DNA of 32,506 nucleotides, from positions 1-32,506 of the forward strand of contig JAFAHG010000071.1 of the NCBI GenBank assembly GCA_019237315.1, in the 5' to 3' direction. Of the stretch, positions 28,070 through 32,506 are shown piece after piece (within the stretch, counting starts at the first letter, position 1; each line of letters starts with the position of its first letter). The notes below the pieces were generated by a model that saw only the letters and a program-made list of their open reading frames with translations, made no database searches and was not told the DNA's origin. The position numbers were made by a program, and so were the translations under genes. The DNA is from Actinomycetota bacterium. GTDB taxonomy: Bacteria; Actinomycetota; Thermoleophilia; Gaiellales; Gaiellaceae.

Positions 28070-30214
28070 CTAGCGGAGGCGGGGTGCGAGCGGCGAGGGT
28101 TGCACGCGCACGAGGCGGGCGAGCGGCCCCGGCAGCCACCAGTTCCAGCGCCCGAGGATCGCCATCAGGCTCGGTACGAGCAGCGACCGCACGAGCGTCG
28201 CGTCGACGAACACCGCGACGGCGAGTCCGAGGCCGAACTCCTGCAGCCCGACGATCCGCCCGGCGATGAAGCCCGAGAACGCGGCGCACATGATCACGGC
28301 CGCCGCGGTGATGATGCGCCCGGTGCGCTCGAGACCGTGCGCGACGGCGGTCGTGTTGTCGTGCGTCGCGTCCCACGCCTCGCGCATGCGCGTGACGATG
28401 AACACCTCGTAGTCCATCGAGAGCCCGAACAGCATCGCGAACAGGAAGATCGGGATCCAACCCTCGACCTGGCCGAACTGGTACAGCCCGAAGAGCGCGT
28501 GCCCGACCCCCCACTTGAAGACGACGACGAGCATCCCGTATGCCGCGCCGACCGAGAGCAGGTTGAGCAGCACGGCCTTCAACGGCAGGAGCAGCGAGCG
28601 GAACGCCCGGGCGAGCAGGAAGTACGTGAGCACGAGCACCGCGGCGATCAGCGGCGGGAAATACTTGTAGGCACGTGCGAGGAAGTCGACGCCCTGACCC
28701 GGCGCGCCGCCGACGAGCACGGTCGTCCCGGCCGGGAAGCGCGCCGCGGGGACGAGCGTCCGACGCAGCCGGTGGACGAACGCCTGCTCCTGCGGGAAGC
28801 CGTAGTCGTGGCGGCCGGCGATCACGACCTGCTCGAAGGCGCCGCCCGGGTCGACGTAGCGGCCGTGCGTGCCGCTGTACACCGCCGCGACCTCCGGGTC
28901 GCGGCGCACCGACGCGACGAGACGGCCGATCGCGGCCTGCACCGCGGGCGTACGTACCGACGGCGCGCCGACGAGCACCTGCGCCGGCGCGACCGCGCCC
29001 GGCCCGACGGCGCGCTGCAAGACGTCGAAGCCGCGGATCGACTGCGGCGTGCGTGGAATGCCGTACGTCGAACCCGGCGTGAGCTTGAGCCAGAGAAGCG
29101 GGGTCGCGGCTGCGAGCAGGATCGCGACACCGCCGACGAGGAATGCGAACGGGCGGCGCATGATCTGGCGCGCGAGGCGCGCCCACATGCCGCGTTCGGC
29201 GTCGACGGGCTCACCCGGGAGGATGCGCTTGCGCGCGACGCCGCGCCGTCCGTACAGCGAGAGGAGCGCGGGCTGGAGCGTCGCGGCCGCCGCGACCGAG
29301 ACGACCGGGATCAAGAAGCCCGCGACGCCCATCATCCGCATGAAGGGCAGCGGCATCGCGACGAGGAGCAGCAGGCCGAGCGCGACCGCGGCGCCGGAGA
29401 AGACGACGGCGCGGCCCGCCGTCTCCATCGTGCGCACGACGGCGTCGTCGCGATCGCGCCCGCGCGCGAGCTCCTCACGGAAGCGGTAGACGACGAGCAG
29501 CGAGTAGTCGATGGCGAGGCCGAGGCCGATCAGCTCGACGAGGTTCGTCGTGTACGTCGGCGTCGTCGCCAGATGCGCGACGCCGTACATGATCCCGAGC
29601 GTGCCCATGATCGTGCACGCCGCGAACAGGAGCGGGATCGTCACCGCCGCCGAGATGCCGAAGACCGCGACCAGCACGAGCAACGCGATCGGGATCGCGA
29701 TCTCGAGCTCGCCGTGCCGCAGGTCCTGGTTGAAGATCGGGTCGAGATCGTGCTGGATCGGGCCCGCGCCCGTGACGTACGTCTGCTGCGCGCCGGGCGG
29801 CCGACCCAGGGCGCGCAGGACGGCGACGGCGTACCCCTTCGCCTGCGCGACGGAGAGCGTCGAGACGATGTCGCCGTAGACGACGTGCGGGCCTGCGACG
29901 AGGAGCTTCGTCGGCTTGCCGCTCGGAACGACGCGCGCCGCCCGCGCGACGACGGCCTGCAGGCGGGCATAGAGGGCCGGGTCGTGCGAGTTCCGGACGC
30001 GGAAGACGGCGGTGAACGACCCGTCCGGCCGGTCGCCGAACGAGCGCTCGAGCGTCGCCCGGACGCGGTCGGAATCGGTGCCCGGGACGGCGAACGTGTT
30101 CGAGAGGAGCGGGGTCAGCTTGCTGTTCGCATAGCCGCCGGCCAGGAGCACCACGACCCAGACGCCGAGGACGACGCGGCGGTGACGGAGCACGAAGCGC
30201 GTCCAGCGGGCCAC
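28070..30214 (-). CDS. MMPL/RND-family membrane transporter
   Basis: 714 residues, GTG start. Two homologous halves each have a long extracytoplasmic loop after helix 1 and a block of helices. The family motifs are in helix 4 of each half: LIGLGLAIDYSLLVVYRFREE and MLFGLSMDYEVFIVTRMREA, both keeping the Asp-Tyr pair used for proton relay. The size and layout match MmpL/YdfJ-type exporters, which move lipids or glycolipids outwards. It sits just ahead of the rml operon on the same strand, 77 bases away, which suggests an envelope glycolipid as cargo, but that is inference. No HTH regulator is adjacent. Confidence 0.93.
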   Translation of the reverse strand: MARWTRFVLRHRRVVLGVWVVVLLAGGYANSKLTPLLSNTFAVPGTDSDRVRATLERSFGDRPDGSFTAVFRVRNSHDPALYARLQAVVARAARVVPSGKPTKLLVAGPHVVYGDIVSTLSVAQAKGYAVAVLRALGRPPGAQQTYVTGAGPIQHDLDPIFNQDLRHGELEIAIPIALLVLVAVFGISAAVTIPLLFAACTIMGTLGIMYGVAHLATTPTYTTNLVELIGLGLAIDYSLLVVYRFREELARGRDRDDAVVRTMETAGRAVVFSGAAVALGLLLLVAMPLPFMRMMGVAGFLIPVVSVAAAATLQPALLSLYGRRGVARKRILPGEPVDAERGMWARLARQIMRRPFAFLVGGVAILLAAATPLLWLKLTPGSTYGIPRTPQSIRGFDVLQRAVGPGAVAPAQVLVGAPSVRTPAVQAAIGRLVASVRRDPEVAAVYSGTHGRYVDPGGAFEQVVIAGRHDYGFPQEQAFVHRLRRTLVPAARFPAGTTVLVGGAPGQGVDFLARAYKYFPPLIAAVLVLTYFLLARAFRSLLLPLKAVLLNLLSVGAAYGMLVVVFKWGVGHALFGLYQFGQVEGWIPIFLFAMLFGLSMDYEVFIVTRMREAWDATHDNTTAVAHGLERTGRIITAAAVIMCAAFSGFIAGRIVGLQEFGLGLAVAVFVDATLVRSLLVPSLMAILGRWNWWLPGPLARLVRVQPSPLAPRLR

Positions 30215-30220
30215 TGAAAC

Positions 30221-30226
30221 AGCGTA
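30221..30226 (-). promoter_or_regulatory. Putative -10 element of the MMPL gene
   Basis: TACGCT on the minus strand, 6 bases before GTG 30214, in a 35-base spacer shared with the divergent hsp20 gene. Confidence 0.35.
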
Positions 30227-30249
30227 GATGTGGGAATACTTCCGCCACC

Positions 30250-30683
30250 GTGAGCTCGGGCCGCGACATCGACAAGCTGCACGAGGAGATCGAGGAGCTC
30301 TTCGCGGACCTCTGGCAGGTGCCGCGGTTCCTCGGGCAGCGGCGCGGCTTCCGGCCGAACGTCGACAGCTACCACACGGACGACCCGCACGAGCTGACCG
30401 TGGTCGTCGAGCTGCCCGGCATCGATCCGTCGACCGTCCACCTGACGCTCGACGAGCGCACGCTCGTCATCTCCGGCGAGCGAACGCGTCCGCGGGTCGA
30501 CGGGCGTGTGTACCAGCAGATGGAGATCGAGTACGGGCAGTTTCAGCGTCAGGTGCGCCTGCCGGAGGACGTGGACACCGAGCGCGCGCGCGCCGAGTAC
30601 GAGCACGGGATCCTGCGCGTGACGCTGCCGGTTGCGGAGGCGGCGAAGCCGAAGGGCCGCGTGTCGATCGAGGTGCGGAAGGC

Positions 30684-30687
<4 letters not shown>
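30250..30687 (+). CDS. Small heat shock protein, Hsp20/alpha-crystallin family
   Basis: 145 residues with a GTG start. A short N-terminal arm (about 1-40) precedes the alpha-crystallin domain: RPNVDSYHTDDPHELTVVVE, LPGIDPSTVHLTLDERTLVI, then QMEIEYGQFQRQVRLPEDVD and the conserved YEHGILRVTLPVAE. It ends with a short tail lacking a clear I-x-I/V motif. It holds unfolding proteins during stress in an ATP-independent way. No CIRCE element or HAIR box was found in the 35-base upstream spacer; GGAATACTTCC there is a small 4+4 inverted repeat. AATACT ends 9 bases before the start and may be the -10. Its stop overlaps the lon start as GTGA. Confidence 0.93.

Positions 30688-32506
<1,819 letters not shown>

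Noticed and set aside
28100-30217. Long plus-strand open frame opposite the MMPL gene
   Set aside because: It encodes an Arg/Asp/Glu/His-rich sequence typical of antisense shadows; the minus strand has a complete MMPL protein.

Overview
This is a high-GC, gene-dense chromosomal segment, almost certainly from an actinobacterium. The gene content and style (SufCBD without a neighbouring cysteine desulfurase, TatA/TatC, a caa3-type oxidase, a SpoIID-like protein in a non-sporulation setting, very frequent GTG/TTG starts, 1-4 base gene overlaps) suggest a deep lineage such as Thermoleophilia (Gaiellales/Solirubrobacterales). That placement is inference from gene content and was not tested by a search. 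No insertion sequence, prophage, CRISPR array or integrase was seen.

Layout. 1-951: 3' part of ettA (+). 948-4362: sufC-sufB-sufD (Fe-S assembly, minus strand, transcribed right to left). 4431-8368: a plus-strand run of tatA, tatC, an amidohydrolase, a membrane-anchored TPR protein, a STAS-domain protein and a c-type cytochrome lipoprotein. 8369-12617: minus-strand ctaC-ctaD-ctaE (caa3-type, A2-subfamily cytochrome oxidase), then a membrane-anchored UspA-like protein. 12771-16385: a two-gene plus-strand unit that is the most unusual part of the window. It encodes a low-complexity Ala/Gly/Asn protein with a leader-like N-terminus and an internal duplication, followed by a PqqD-like/M50 membrane metalloprotease fused to a Thr-rich stalk and a paired-CxxC module. 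16386-16692: no protein gene; it holds a forked hairpin, tRNA-Lys(CTT) on the minus strand, and a highly structured candidate RNA leader.

16693-20576: a four-gene plus-strand operon for a UDP-aminouronic acid of the WbpA/B/D/I type (2-epimerase, 6-dehydrogenase, Gfo/Idh/MocA oxidoreductase, hexapeptide acetyltransferase). No aminotransferase is present. 20573-27992 (minus strand) reads from the right as rmlA, rmlC, rmlD, a cyclic-nucleotide-binding protein, an MBL-fold hydrolase, rmlB, a SpoIID-like protein and a secreted subtilase. This joins dTDP-rhamnose synthesis to wall and secreted-protein functions. 28070-30214: MMPL-family transporter (minus). 30250-32506: hsp20 followed by lon (lon is cut by the window end).

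Taken together, the right half is a cell-envelope locus: two nucleotide-sugar pathways, a SpoIID-like wall enzyme, a subtilase and an MMPL exporter. The left half covers Fe-S assembly, Tat export and respiration, which are linked because Fe-S and redox proteins are typical Tat cargo. Several operon heads have a TANNNT hexamer 6-10 bases before the start codon and no Shine-Dalgarno, which suggests leaderless mRNAs. Internal genes are mostly coupled by NTGA overlaps.
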